Shown: positions 35,280 through 49,060, counted from the stretch's first letter. The stretch: DNA of 64,000 bases from Pezicula radicicola (GCA_003008705.1 PDUO01000076.1:84576-148575); one strand, 5' to 3'. Translations and numbers: made by a program. The notes: generated by a model from the sequence alone, not told the origin.

Positions 35280-37718
35280 ATGGCGGCTTCTAAAACTCTC
35301 GATCCTTCCACGACTACAGCTGCCTCCGAAGCCTTCCAGCATCCCCTCCCACAAGTTCGACAGTTCCACCGCTCACTCACGAGTGCTCTCGATGACAAGA
35401 ATGACCGTCTTCGGATCCTCGTTGGAGGTAGCTATCGTCAGCTACTGGGAACTGCGGAGATGATCTTGCAGATGCGGAAGGATGTTTCTGGTGTAGAAGA
35501 TAATCTTTCTAGGGTTGGAAATGGGTGCGGTAGGGCAGTTGTGGGGAAGATGGTTGGTGGCTTGGGTAGGTTGGAAAGAGAACGTGAGGAGGGAAGTGAT
35601 AGGAGAAAGAGAGAGGACATGAGTTGGGCTGCACGGATGAAGGTCTTAGGAATGTGCGGTGTTATTGTTGCGGGACTTTTGAGGAGGGGTGGGGTTACTG
35701 ATGGGGACGGTAGACGGGGAACGAGTCTTGTGCTTGCTGCAAAGGTTTGGGTTCTGAGTCGGCTACTGGCTAAAAGTCTGAGTGATGCCCCGAGAAGGGA
35801 AGAGAAAGAGATGATTGAGGAGGCGAGAAAGAAGATGGGGAAGTTGAAGAGTAGGTTGATTAGGGCTATTGAACGGACGTTGGAGAATGCTAGCGGGGAA
35901 AGTGCTAGCATGGCAAGTGAGAGGGAGGACTTGCTGCAAGCGCTTTGTGCATACAGCCTCGTTACGAACTCGGGCGCTAAGGATACATTGACGCATTTCT
36001 TGCGAGTCAGAGGTGAGGCTATGACTCTTTCTTTCGACGACGGGACTATAAAGGAGCACGGTCATGGTATTCTAAAAGCTTTACGATTATACACAAGGAC
36101 ATTACTGGATGTTCAAGCTTTGGCACCGAGGAGGCTGACTGAGGCCCTGGTTGGGTTGAAAACGAAGCCCTTATTGAAAGACGAGACAATCAGAGGATTG
36201 GAAGGGCTTAGGTTGGATGTATGTGAGAGGTGGTTCGGGGATGACGTCCTGAATTTTACACCGTATGTAAGACATGACGATTTAGCGGCACCTCAAGCAG
36301 TAGAAACCTTGAGAGGATGGGCGAAATGGGCATCGGAAGTATTGCTGGCTGGATTCGGGAAGACACTGCATAAGATTGTTGAGTTCAAGACTGTGGTAGA
36401 GCTCCGGACGAAAACCCTGGATGTCTGGATCAAAGAGGGTGGGAAAGCGCGTGGCTTTGATCCTTCAGTCGTTCTTACTGGCTTACGAGAAGCCATCAAC
36501 CAACGCATGGTACAGCTTGTCGAATCCAGGGTTGGGAAGCTACATCTCGTTGGAACAGAAATGGAAGCAACACTTGCCGCATGGAGGGAAGGCATCACAG
36601 ACAAATATGAAAGCCTTTGGGATGGCAAGATTTTAGAAATGGAGATTAACAACGGAGCGACGCCATTCAAACAAACCATCCTAGCTCGTAGCCAGGGCAG
36701 AAACGATGCCGTTTCGAAAGCCGTTGCGGGATACCAGACATGGAGGCATCTTATAGATGAGATTGCCATCATCCTAGAGCAACTTAAGAAGCAACGATGG
36801 GATGACGACCTCGAAGATATTGAGGACGATCTCAGCCTAGAATCTCGGAATGACTTGCTCAGCAAAGAAGATCCTCAAATGCTTCAGGATCATCTTAACG
36901 CAAGCCTTGACAAATCATTCACAGAGCTACATGAGAAGATTTCGTCTTTCCTTGATACCTACAAAGACAGTGAAAATATCGGTCAAATATCCATTTATAT
37001 TCTCCGCGTCTTACGCTCTATCCGCAGCACACTTCCCAGCAATGATTCTCTAAAGACATTTGGGTTGGAGTTAGTGCCCTCACTTCATAAAACGCTAGCT
37101 TCAACGGTATTATTAGAGCCGACTAAGACCTTTTCGAAATCATTCACTAAAAGGCGCGTAGCTGGGAGGTCCCTCTGGGAAGGCAATCCGGAGCTCCCTG
37201 TTCAGCCGTCTCCAGGGACTTTCAAGTTCGTACATACGTTATCCAGGAGTATGGCTAATGCAGGAGGCGACTTGTGGAGTTCTAGTGCAATTGGGGTTTT
37301 GAAAGCACATCTGAGGGAGGATATGGGTCGTAGATGGAGCGAGGCTGTAAAACAGCAATTTGGCAAGAACGGAAATGGCGAGTCAGTTGATGAACTTGTC
37401 AAGATTAACGGAGACTCAACCAATGGCGAATCTGAACTAGATCGTAAGACCGAAGAAGCTGGAGCAAAAATCCAAAGCACTAAGAAGACGATTGACCCAG
37501 AGGCGCAGAAGGATATCTTGATGCAAACCCTTTTCGACGTCATGTTATTCCAATCTTCTTTTGAAGTACAAACGATGTCCTCCGATGATGGACTCCAAAA
37601 GCTGCAGGCGACAGTAGAGGCGCAACTTGATCTTGAGGTCTCATCAAGAAAACGGCTAGAGGCTGGTGCCAAAGAATACTGGAAGAAGACGAACCTTCTG
37701 TTTGGTATGTTGGCTTAG
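35280..37718 (+). CDS. COG1: Conserved oligomeric Golgi complex subunit 1
   Basis: One uninterrupted 812-residue frame starting MAASKTLDPSTTTAA. The N-terminal segment LPQVRQFHRSLTSALDDKN, followed by VGGSYRQLLGTAEMILQMRKDV, is the hallmark of the Cog1/Vps51-like N-terminus. The rest is predominantly helical, with long charged helices (for example around 35820-35890), as in other multisubunit tethers. Cog1 is in lobe A of the COG complex, which tethers retrograde vesicles at the Golgi and keeps glycosyltransferases in place. No intron is needed. The ATG lies directly after an ACAACACCACC leader, a good fungal start context. Confidence 0.88.
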   Translation: MAASKTLDPSTTTAASEAFQHPLPQVRQFHRSLTSALDDKNDRLRILVGGSYRQLLGTAEMILQMRKDVSGVEDNLSRVGNGCGRAVVGKMVGGLGRLEREREEGSDRRKREDMSWAARMKVLGMCGVIVAGLLRRGGVTDGDGRRGTSLVLAAKVWVLSRLLAKSLSDAPRREEKEMIEEARKKMGKLKSRLIRAIERTLENASGESASMASEREDLLQALCAYSLVTNSGAKDTLTHFLRVRGEAMTLSFDDGTIKEHGHGILKALRLYTRTLLDVQALAPRRLTEALVGLKTKPLLKDETIRGLEGLRLDVCERWFGDDVLNFTPYVRHDDLAAPQAVETLRGWAKWASEVLLAGFGKTLHKIVEFKTVVELRTKTLDVWIKEGGKARGFDPSVVLTGLREAINQRMVQLVESRVGKLHLVGTEMEATLAAWREGITDKYESLWDGKILEMEINNGATPFKQTILARSQGRNDAVSKAVAGYQTWRHLIDEIAIILEQLKKQRWDDDLEDIEDDLSLESRNDLLSKEDPQMLQDHLNASLDKSFTELHEKISSFLDTYKDSENIGQISIYILRVLRSIRSTLPSNDSLKTFGLELVPSLHKTLASTVLLEPTKTFSKSFTKRRVAGRSLWEGNPELPVQPSPGTFKFVHTLSRSMANAGGDLWSSSAIGVLKAHLREDMGRRWSEAVKQQFGKNGNGESVDELVKINGDSTNGESELDRKTEEAGAKIQSTKKTIDPEAQKDILMQTLFDVMLFQSSFEVQTMSSDDGLQKLQATVEAQLDLEVSSRKRLEAGAKEYWKKTNLLFGMLA

Positions 37719-38363
37719 TTAGAGCTGTTTAAATCGAAAGAAGTGCCTGGAAATATGAAACAAGGAAAAACAGGAATCAACGTTATCACTCGAAGCATCC
37801 TTAGCTTACCCCAGGCTAAGCCACTGATTGATGACTCGCGGTGTACTCAATCCTCACCAAGAGTTCATTCTTCTCTCATCCAGCATTGACTCTAACCCCG
37901 CACGCAATGCAATCCTCGTGTCTTCCCTTCAACACTTCAAGTTACCCCATTTGTCTATATTTATGAATGTACCTATACCTATACCTACACTAAGTTGTTA
38001 AGTATTACACACTAAGATGAAAACTAGTAAGTCACCCATGCCTGACTCGCCTAAGGGGACGTTCCGACTCTCTACCTCAGCTGCCTGTCTCTAGCATGGT
38101 TGTAGGCAGCTAGGTTTTAGGTTGCCCAACCTAAGTCAGCGATTCGAAATCTGGTATCAACATGGAATCTGACCAACTCAACAAGAACTCAAACAGCCAC
38201 ACCACAATGTCTCCTCGCTAAACTTTCAATGTTTGAAGAATGTCATCACGTGGTAATTGGTAAATTAAGAAATGCCGATATCAGGAGCTGCATCCCGATA
38301 AGACAGCACGTTTTTTCCCCAGCTTGGGGGCTCCCCTCCCTCTGGTCATCAACGCTGAAGAAA
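37719..38363. other. Intergenic gap, COG1 / FMP32
   Basis: About 645 bp with ACCTATACCTATACCTA repeats near 37973-37990. No coding signal. An in-frame ATG at 38229 would extend FMP32 by 45 residues, but the extension has no presequence character. Confidence 0.5.
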
Positions 38364-39678
38364 ATGTCAACACCACGGCTCACCTTCCTCTACCCTCATC
38401 TCTTCCGAAGTCTACGAGCCAGCGAACCTGTATTTCGAAATGCGCGTCGATGTTGCCAGCAACGGAGGAGTACTAGGGTCAACAATCGCAGCTTCTCGAA
38501 CACGCCCAGGAGACAGGCTTTTATTCAGAGGCATGGCAAAGCTGTAGAGCCATTTCTGAAGGAGGGGGAGGATTCGCAGAATGTGAAAGTCTTTACTCCC
38601 GAGGGGAACGAAGATGGGAGCAAGGATATAAAGAACGTGCAGGGAGACAAGGAGCAGAAGAAACCCGACACTTCGTCTTCAGCGCCATTGACAGAAGAGA
38701 CGCGGGCTGCAGCAATGTTGCCTGGAGATCCAGATATGGAGAATATATCAGCTAAGAGTGTTGGCAATAAAGAAGGTCGACCAAAACCCCTCGAGCAAGC
38801 AGCGATGGATACAAGCGACCCTCTTACTCCCTTAGAGACGGTGCTGCGAATGCCACCACCTCAGTCGACGGAGGTAGAAAACGCGACAAAGCCTCCTCAT
38901 CTACAGACTCCGCCTTATGTGCATCACTTCGACACGTATACTTTGGTGCAGCAGGTTGAGGCTGGTGGGTTTACGGAGGCACAGGCCATTACAGCTATGA
39001 AGGCTGTAAGGGGCATATTGGCTCAGAATTTGGAGGTTGCAAAGGCTGGTCTAGTCAGCAAAAGTGACGTTGATAATGTGAGTACTAGAATCTTGGATGT
39101 CTGTCGAAATAGGGTGCTAAAAATTTGTAGGAAACATATCTTTTTCGTGCGGCATGCTCTGAAGTGAAGACTGAGGTCCAAAATAGTCGTAAAAAAGCCG
39201 ATGAGGCTATGCGTAGAGATCGGACACTATTGATGCACGAAGTGGATATTTTGAACCAGAAACTCACTCAGGAACTTCTTGCCATGAAGGATGAATTAAA
39301 GGGCATGTTTGATGATCGAAGGATGTCAGTTAGGATGGAACAACGTGCGATGGAGAGTGCTGTAAGTTTGCTCTCCTAGTTCCAGTGGTATTAGCCTAAC
39401 ATCATTTTCAGATCCAAGAACTCAACTACAAGATCACTGTCATGCTTAACAGCGACAGTAAATCTGAAGTTGAAGGTCTCCGTTGGGTACTGACTCGCCG
39501 GTCCGTCATGGGCATATTGTTCATGGCCTTTATGGTCTTGACTTCGCTTCGTTACGCCAGTTATAAATCCCACGAAGAAATTGAGAACGCGAAGAAAAAG
39601 GAGATTATCAAAGAAGAGGAGAAAAAGATGGAGGAAGCGCCACCTCAAGGAGTTGCAGAAATCCTAGCTGCAAACTAA
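38364..39678 (+). CDS. FMP32: Fmp32-like mitochondrial coiled-coil protein (DUF1640/MCUR1 family)
   Basis: Three exons, 38364-39077, 39131-39361 and 39412-39678, give 403 residues. The N-terminus is Arg/Ser-rich without acids (MSTPRLTFLYPHLFRSLRAS, then repeated Arg), a good mitochondrial targeting signal. A disordered acidic linker leads to the family domain: HHFDTYTLVQQVEAGGFTEA, then AITAMKAVRGIL, then a long coiled coil over most of exons 2 and 3 (ETYLFRAACSEVKTEV). A single membrane segment follows at about 346-362 (SVMGILFMAFMVLTSLRY), with a charged tail. This is the CCDC90/MCUR1/Fmp32 family of inner-membrane proteins, linked to cytochrome oxidase assembly and, in animals, to calcium uniporter regulation. 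The exact role here is not inferable. Confidence 0.9.
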
Positions 39679-40758
39679 ATAAGGCACTGCTGGATATGTC
39701 GCCGCCGCTTTCGAGGATTGCATGATCGATGTACTTCATAAGCACTGCCAACAGTTCTAGGACTGGCCCGGCAGTCTGTGGGCTTGATAGGATACTGGTT
39801 AGTATTACATGATCTACAAAATTCCACGCCATCAGTCAGATGTGTTTGTCTAGGTTGGCTCCGAGTTCGAGCATCAGGAATTGCGAGTGGCGTCAGGACA
39901 GAAGGCCCAGGGGGAAAGGCTGGAGACTTCTCACAACAATGATGAGCATAAAATCAAAGGTCAATAGATTCTCTTCTAGAATATAAACTTGAACTCCGTT
40001 TCAAGACAATGACGGAATAAGAGCCGCTGCCATAACCGGTAGCGCACTCAATTGAGCTACATAAGCTAAATGAATGATTCAGAGGCTTAAATTTCAAGAG
40101 TACCTTCAAACAACGCCAAAGCTGGCTTCTTTAAAGCCAAGTAGGTAACTGCATTGTCATGTGTCTGTAAAAATGTTCGTCAGTTTACCAGTAGTTGTGG
40201 TGTTGAGTGCACTCAAGTTAATAAGCTAGTATGCATGGGTTATTAACCGACCTAACTAGTCAGCCGCAACTTGGGCATTTGTAACATTTAAGGCTCATTA
40301 TGAATGCCCTTCATTGTATTCACTATAGCCAATAATGTAACGTTCATTTTTATCACTTTGCTTACTATAACAAGAAACCTAAAAGGTAGGTACTTGTACA
40401 TTTACTTTGTCACGTGATACTCGGGACTATTTTCCTCCGTTTCTCCGACCCCTCATTCTCCGAGCAAAAAAATGTCTGGAAGTCTCGAGAACGAGCTGGA
40501 ACACCCCGCCAAAATAACAAAACGTCTTTTAAAAGAAAACCTCCCCGCTTTCTGCGAAACCATTGCCTACTGAAATATTTTAAAGACATTTGATCATCCC
40601 GCAGCAGAGAAGCAAGTCACAGATATAGTTTGACACAAGCTTGACGTCAATCAACTGCACCCTCACCAAGCCACAAAAAGGGCCTCAGTTCGAAGCCAAC
40701 AATTCTATATCTATATCCCTTTCCACAACAAACCCAAAACCCAAAACCTAAAGATAAC
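39679..40758. other. Intergenic gap, FMP32 / FES1
   Basis: The left part is the FMP32 3' flank. Near 40000-40075 there is a tRNA-like patch with A-box- and B-box-like sequences on the minus strand that does not fold as a tRNA. The right part is the FES1 promoter with a heat-shock element. No protein gene seen. Confidence 0.5.
40478..40502 (+). promoter_or_regulatory. Step-type heat-shock element upstream of FES1
   Basis: Three GAA cores lie at 40479-40481, 40489-40491 and 40499-40501, all in one orientation and spaced exactly 10 bases. This is the step-type arrangement of heat-shock factor sites known from yeast. It lies about 257 bp before the FES1 start codon. Fes1 is an Hsp70 partner, so Hsf1 control is expected biologically. 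Confidence 0.65.
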
Positions 40759-41394
40759 ATGGATCCCAATCTCAGCACCCTCCTAAAATGGAGCGTCGAG
40801 AACTCATCGGCAACCCAAGCAGATCCCTCTGCACCACCAGCAGATCCCCGCGCTTTGAACCCCGAAGCACTCAACTCCCTCTTCGGTGGTCCCAGCGATG
40901 CAGATCTGATGAAGCTGAGCATGTCAGCAATTCTATCCAACGACCCCGAAATTAGTCTCGATGATAAATTAATCGCTTTCGACAATTTCGAGCAACTGAT
41001 TGAAAACTTGGATAATGCGAATAATCTTTCTCCGTTGGCACTGTGGACTCCACTATTGAGCTGTTTGGACCATGAAGAGAAGGATATTCGACGTATGGCT
41101 GCTTGGTGTACGGGTACTGCTGTACAAAATAATGAGAAGTGTCAGGAACGGCTGGTTGCTATGGGAGGCGTGGAGAAGTTGTCTAGGTTGGCGAGAGGAG
41201 AGGAGGAGGGTAGGGAGGTGAGGAGAAAGGCTTGTTATGGCTTGAGTTCTGCGGTCAGGAATTATCAGCCTGGTATGGATACGCTGATGAAGGCGTTGGG
41301 AAGGGAAGGGGAGAAAGTTGATGCGGCCAATATGGATGCTGTTGATTCTATTATTGGGCCTTTGAGGGAAGAGGCTGCTAAGGCTGAGGCTTAG
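40759..41394 (+). CDS. FES1: Hsp70 nucleotide exchange factor Fes1
   Basis: A single exon of 211 residues starting MDPNLSTLLKWSVENS, the conserved Fes1 N-terminus. Armadillo-like helical repeats follow: DDKLIAFDNFEQLIENLDNA, LWTPLLSCLDHEEKDIRRMA, and the typical AAWCTGTAVQNNEKCQ, ACYGLSSAVRNYQPG. Fes1 and HspBP1 proteins clamp the nucleotide-binding lobe of cytosolic Hsp70 and release ADP, helping misfolded proteins reach degradation. Length is slightly short of yeast Fes1 (290 residues) but normal for filamentous fungi. A step-type heat-shock element lies upstream. Confidence 0.95.
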   Translation: MDPNLSTLLKWSVENSSATQADPSAPPADPRALNPEALNSLFGGPSDADLMKLSMSAILSNDPEISLDDKLIAFDNFEQLIENLDNANNLSPLALWTPLLSCLDHEEKDIRRMAAWCTGTAVQNNEKCQERLVAMGGVEKLSRLARGEEEGREVRRKACYGLSSAVRNYQPGMDTLMKALGREGEKVDAANMDAVDSIIGPLREEAAKAEA

Positions 41395-41952
41395 GTGGCA
41401 CGGTCTTTGGAGCATTCATGCTTGTAGGTTTCATGTTGCATTTGGAGGTCGCAGAAGAGCTGTTTGCCCCAAGATTTCAACTCTATAAGGGTATGAAAGC
41501 AGATGGCATAATAAACTCATGAGGTGGCGTTGATAGAAGCGCAAAAAAAACGAGATTTTGCATTGGGCGGTGTCTGGAGTTTTACATACGCCTGGATAAC
41601 ATAAGGCTAGGAAAATAAGAATAGTAGCTAGTTAATGAGGTTAGGATAGATTCCGCTAGCTCTGAGTATATCCACCAACTCAGGAAGCAAAATATCAAAG
41701 TCTTCAGCATAACCTCCTCTTTTGCTAAAGTGCTCAGATGAACAAATCACGATATGCTAATCTAGCGTAACTGGCTACACATCGGCTTTCAGATGCCTCC
41801 CGCCGCTACCTAACGAGTTCAGCAAGTGGATCCCACTGAGAGAAACATGGCAAAAAGTATTCGAAGTCTCCACCACACAACCTTGTCAAGAAGCGAAAAC
41901 AAAACACAAAAGAGTTATCAAAAAAAAGCAAAAGAATAATTAACAGATCATG
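41395..41952. other. Intergenic gap, FES1 / tRNA-Arg
   Basis: FES1 3' flank and AT-rich DNA. Nothing further recognised. Confidence 0.5.
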
Positions 41953-42050
41953 TGACCTACGCAGGGATCGAACCTGCAATCTCTTGATATCGAACTCCCA
42001 GATTTTACTGGGAATCGTAGTCAAGCGCCTTGCCATTGGGCCAGCAGGCC
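41953..42050 (-). tRNA. tRNA-Arg (anticodon ACG), with intron
   Basis: The acceptor stem pairs 42050-42044 with 41960-41954, with discriminator A at 41953. The D arm is GGCCCAATGGCAAGGC and the anticodon stem CTTGA/TCAAG. The loop carries ACG at 42018-42016. A 26-nt intron at 42014-41989 follows the base 3' of the anticodon. The T arm is TGCAGG-TTCGATC-CCTGC-like. Anticodon ACG reads CGN arginine codons after A34-to-inosine editing. Confidence 0.93.
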
Positions 42051-42875
42051 TGTTTGTTCTGTTTGTTGAGAGAGATCATTTAGATAGGTAGTTAAGGGAA
42101 GCGAGAAGTTTAGGTTTTTTATTTTAGGAGCTAAGGTGGTGTGTGGGGTGGGATGGAGATTTTTATTTTACTAAAGGTTTGGTTTATTGTTCTGGATGGT
42201 AAAGTGCCCGAGGTGGCTTTTTTGTGGAAGTATTTTGTTGTGGGATGGTGTTTGGGCAGGATTTCGTGTATATCCTCTACCTTTACACTTAGAGTTATAC
42301 TTTAGAGATTAGTTCTGTTATTCAAGTGGCATATTTGTTACTTGATAAACATCTCCTAGAATACTCTTTTCATATCATATCCAAAACATCCTTTAAATAG
42401 AAAGAAAGAAAAGAAGTGAATATACAACGTAAAGAGTACATGAATCAAGGGACCTCGTCAACCAAGTAACTTACTTCAAGTTACCTTACCTTTCTTTGTT
42501 ACTCGAGACAAGTCCTACTCACAATACTTTTGTTCATCAAACTTGAAACTACAGTACAATGAAAGAACCGGTATCCTCAAGATTAAGACAGGAACCTACG
42601 TCTCAGAAGAAGATATTTTGGTTCTTTATGTGTCTCGGTTTCCTTCGATCCTCGATCGAGTACAATAATTCTTTGTTTAAATATCTTACTTTAGGTATTT
42701 CAATCTTGCATTCTAATAACTAATTAACTTAATAACAACATCAACAACAAAATCAAACACCAACATCAAATTCGAAATCAAATCAACATCTCAAAATCCA
42801 TCATTTCAAGATAACAACAGCATACGCACCGTCCAAATCCAATCAACATTCTTTCCCTAGAACAAAAACTAAAAA
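42051..42875. other. Intergenic gap before the ubiquitin-like gene
   Basis: AT-rich sequence with an AAGTAACTTACTTCAAGTTACC tract near 42461-42490. The last 200 bases are rich in CAAC/AACATC triplets, typical of a fungal 5' leader. Confidence 0.5.
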
Positions 42876-43830
42876 ATGAACAACTACAGATACAACTACA
42901 CATCTCTTCCTGAAGACGCAAATCCCTACTTCCCTATCCGCAAAACAAGAGAATACTTATAAACCCCTTCCTGCGACCCTACAATACCACAATCCCAAAA
43001 TCCCCACAAATCTCACCAAAAGGAACTCATCATTTCTCTCTGTCACATCAATGCCATCCACCACTACTACATCAGAATTCAGATCAGAATCAAAATCATA
43101 CTGGTTTTATCAATAATACGAGTACGTCTCTGGCTAGAAATGGACTTGGTTTTGATTTTAGTTTCGATACCACTGATTATGAGATGGAAGATGATTTAGT
43201 AGGGAGAGAAGAAGAGCTATTGAATAACTGTGAAGACTTTGATGAAAATCTAGGGGTTTCGACGTATCAACAAAGTGGATTTAGTTCTTCTTCTTCTTCT
43301 GAGGAAGAAAGTTCGGCGGAATACTCAAGTCTTTTAAATCAAGATACTCAATACGAATCAGAACCGTATCTCCCACTTCCTCAAGCCTTCTCATCAACAA
43401 ATCGAATCCGGTCCCCCAGAAATCCCGATTTCGAAACTCTTACTCCTAGTCATTCTACATCTTCATCCCTAGAAGTACAAGTTTCTCCAATATGCACAGA
43501 AACCCAATAATCGCTTCATCGCTTTACACCATTAAACAACAACACACAACACACAACACACAAAACCAAGACTAAATAACTATCAAGATCCGGACCACAT
43601 CTGGAGCAGACTTCTATCTAAAAGTCTTTCCCTCAACGATAACCATCTATCAAATAAAACTTCTGATTCGAGAGATATTAGGGATTCCTGCTTGGAATCA
43701 ACGGTTATTTTGTGGTAATGGTGATGGTGAGAGGGGAGTTGAGATGGGGGATGAGGGGGTTATTGGGGAGTATAGGGATTATGGGATTTGTGATGGTGGA
43801 TGGATTGAGGTTTTGATTGCTTGTAGGTAA
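42876..43830 (+). CDS. Orphan protein with C-terminal ubiquitin-like domain
   Basis: I do not recognise this gene by name. Exon 43184-43474 spliced to 43588-43830 keeps frame. The second exon reads IRTTSGADFYLKVFPSTITI, then QIKLLIREILGIPAWNQRLF, and ends GGWIEVLIACR. The order of strands and helix, the Ile-Pro before the QRL, and the spacing match a ubiquitin-like fold. The C-terminus has no diglycine, so conjugation is unlikely. The first exon is acidic and Ser-rich (EEELLNNCEDFDEN; FSSSSSSEEESS). The true start is unresolved: the frame is open leftwards to 42914, but the ATG at 42876 (MNNYRYNYTSLPED) is in another frame with no GT donor available. Either an upstream exon, a start at 43184, or a frameshift must be invoked. 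Confidence 0.5.
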
Positions 43831-43980
43831 ATTCCTGTAGCTAGAAAGTGAAGAAGACGAAGAACCTCAAGAATAAAAATTATCACTATATTCATTTATC
43901 TCTTTCATATATACCCATCCATCATAAAAGTCCAAGCTATGTACAGTAGAACTCAAAATATCTAACCAATTACAAGAAAA

Positions 43981-46199
43981 CTAAGGAGAAACCTCAGCCA
44001 ACCAACTCGACCCGGCATCTGTGAAGAAACTAGCCCCTTTGACACCATCACTAGGAATGGCAGTATTCGTAACATTACAATTATCGAAGAAGCTACCAGC
44101 TGCTTCGATCTTGGCCGAGATGAGATCAACGTATGTTGAAAGGAGGCAGGAGGATCCTGGTCCGGATTGGCAGGCTGGGAGGGGGTAGACTGCGTCGTTT
44201 AGGCGGATACGAATGTAAGTTGAGGAGGAAGAGTTGGTTGTTGAGGTTGTGGTTGGGAGGGTTCTTGTGGAGGTGGTGTTGAAATAGATGGCTGATGTTG
44301 AAGTGGGAATTGTAGTATTTGAGTAGGCTGGGATTGACGTATAGGCGGCTGAGGAGGCGCTGGTGGTTGAAATGGCTATAGGGGTGCTGGCTGGAGTTGA
44401 TACAATGGTTGTGCCGCCAATTATGGTCGAGGTTCCTCCAATTACGGTGGTTGATGCTCCGCTGACAGAGGTGTAGCCACCAATAACTGAAGTAGAACCA
44501 CTTCGGACAGTGGTTTGTCCTCCAACGATGGTGGTCATACCTCCAATAGTGGTGGTTTTGCCCCCAACAATAGAGGTTTTCCCTCCTACCACAGTTGTGA
44601 TTTTTGCTGGAGAAGTAGCTGAAGGAGCAGAGACTGGGCAAGTAGTAGTGTAATCAGCTACAGTTTTAGTTGTCAAATGGCCCTTGCTAGTGAAAATCAT
44701 GGTCTTATACACAGTAGAGGTAGTGTAAGAAGTGGGGGCTGCGGATGGTGCACAGTCGTGTTCAGTAACGGTGTGTTCCACAGTGACAGTAACGGGTTCG
44801 ATCTTCTCAGGGTAGCTTCTCTTCGCAACGGCAGATGAATCGGCGCAGGTCATACGCTCAAATGCAACAGTACCTCTCATGGTAACAAAATGAGAAGCAA
44901 TGTACTTCCAGTCATCAGGAATAGCACTTCCTGACAAAGCTGCCTGGTCATCCCAAACACCAGTGGCCGCACCCAACTCAGTGATCTGGCCATCGTTCAA
45001 AAATGCAGTGAGAATGCTTGGCAGGGTGTAGGACGTCCCGTTTGCAAAGGTACCATTTTGTCCAGGGCCATCCTCAAGAAGTCCAACAAGGCTGTTCAAG
45101 AATGGGAGCATCATTTGTGATGGAAGACCAGTTCCTGGTCCCGTACCATAGTAATAACGGAGATCCTGGGCATACTCGTACTGCAAGAGTTCATCGTCGG
45201 TGAAGACACCGCACCACGGCGAAAGTGTACCTGTTATTTGAGACTCGAATCCGCAGAGGTACGGGAAGATCGATACATCACTGTCAAGGAAGGTCAGGTT
45301 TCCAGTCAAGAGGGAGTTGAGACGGGCAGTGATTGGCGGAAGGTATGTGGCTGCCCATGTGGTAGCTATTTTTGTGGTTAGTGGCAAGTCCAAAAATCAG
45401 GAAGTTTCTTATTGTACCTTCGGTTCCACCGTTGCCGTCAACGAAAGCAGGGCACAAGTCACTTGGGCTCAAGCTGTCAAAGAAAGCATCTGGACTACCA
45501 GTGCTATTGACAGTGATGACCGTGCCCAAAGAATCAGCGGAGCTCCCTAGAAAACCTCGGACAAAGTTCTGGGCAGTCTGTACGACTCTAGGGTAGAGGT
45601 TTGCCCAACTTATGAATGGACTGCCATAGGAATATAGCTGAGGATATCTATGAAGAATATATGAGTGTCAGGACATAGAAGAGGACATAGAAGCGACGAA
45701 CCTGGTTCTCAATTGATAGCCCAAGTCATATGCCTCTTTGTAGCCAGTTGAGCTCTCTTGTGACATCTGTGCCGTAGGGTTTGTAAGAACTGGCTGCCAA
45801 TCTTTCAAGAATTCCAAGCTACCCTGGGCCACAAATGAAGCGTTTCCAATCTAACTCTGGCTTAGCATAATCCTGACATGACTTTCCTGCAAAACTTACC
45901 TTCTGGTAGAGCGCAACCCATTGGGCATACGCTCCACTGTCAGGGTAACGACTACCATGTCTCACAACATAGGCAACCTGATCAATAACACATCCATCCG
46001 GAACAGTGCTGGAGACATTGTTGACATTAGGACCAGCAAAGTAAGGCGAATTGGCGCCCAACCACTCCAAAGGCTCAGTAGCACTCTCAGAAGACGGGAG
46101 GTTGATGTCCTGTTCTGGGGAGAGGTAAGTGGTAGCAGAGGCCTGAGCGGCAAGGAGGAGGGTGGCGGCGCCCACAACTCGAGAAGAAAAGAGTGACAT
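43981..46199 (-). CDS. Secreted histidine acid phosphatase (phytase-like) with repeat insert
   Basis: Four minus-strand exons, 46199-45900, 45850-45702, 45647-45418 and 45365-43981, give 687 residues. The start chosen is MSLFSSRVVGAATLLLAAQ, a clear signal peptide; an in-frame ATG 20 codons upstream would bury it. The catalytic RHG motif is VVRHGSRYPD at residues 78-87 (RHG 80-82). Further family segments are WANLYPRVVQTAQNFVRGFL, LCPAFVDG and CGFESQITG. The usual HD proton-donor motif appears as Asn-Asp (LNDGQITEL). After the catalytic domain comes a Ser/Thr-rich stretch with about ten heptads of the form TT(V/I)xGGx (44398-44610), then a Cys-containing tail. The family removes phosphate from phytate or other monoesters outside the cell. 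Substrate preference is unknown. Confidence 0.9.
44398..44610 (-). repeat. 21-bp tandem repeat coding TT(V/I)xGGx heptads
   Basis: About ten consecutive heptapeptide units inside the phosphatase, for example TTVVGGK, TSIVGGK, TTTIGGM, TTIVGGQ, TSVIGGY, TTVIGGT and STIIGGT. The regular hydrophobic-Gly-Gly pattern could build a stacked beta structure, and the Thr/Ser content would allow O-mannosylation. Copy number is likely to vary between strains. Confidence 0.85.

Positions 46200-49060
<2,861 letters not shown>

Noticed and set aside
40000..40085. tRNA-like patch on the minus strand with TAGCTCAATTGAGTGCGC and GGAGTTCAAG
   Set aside because: A- and B-box-like sequences are present, but no acceptor, anticodon or T stem can be paired. 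At most a very old tRNA-derived relic.
44126..44641. 171-codon minus-strand frame rich in Asn, His and Tyr
   Set aside because: It is the shifted reading of the phosphatase repeat region and has no independent support.
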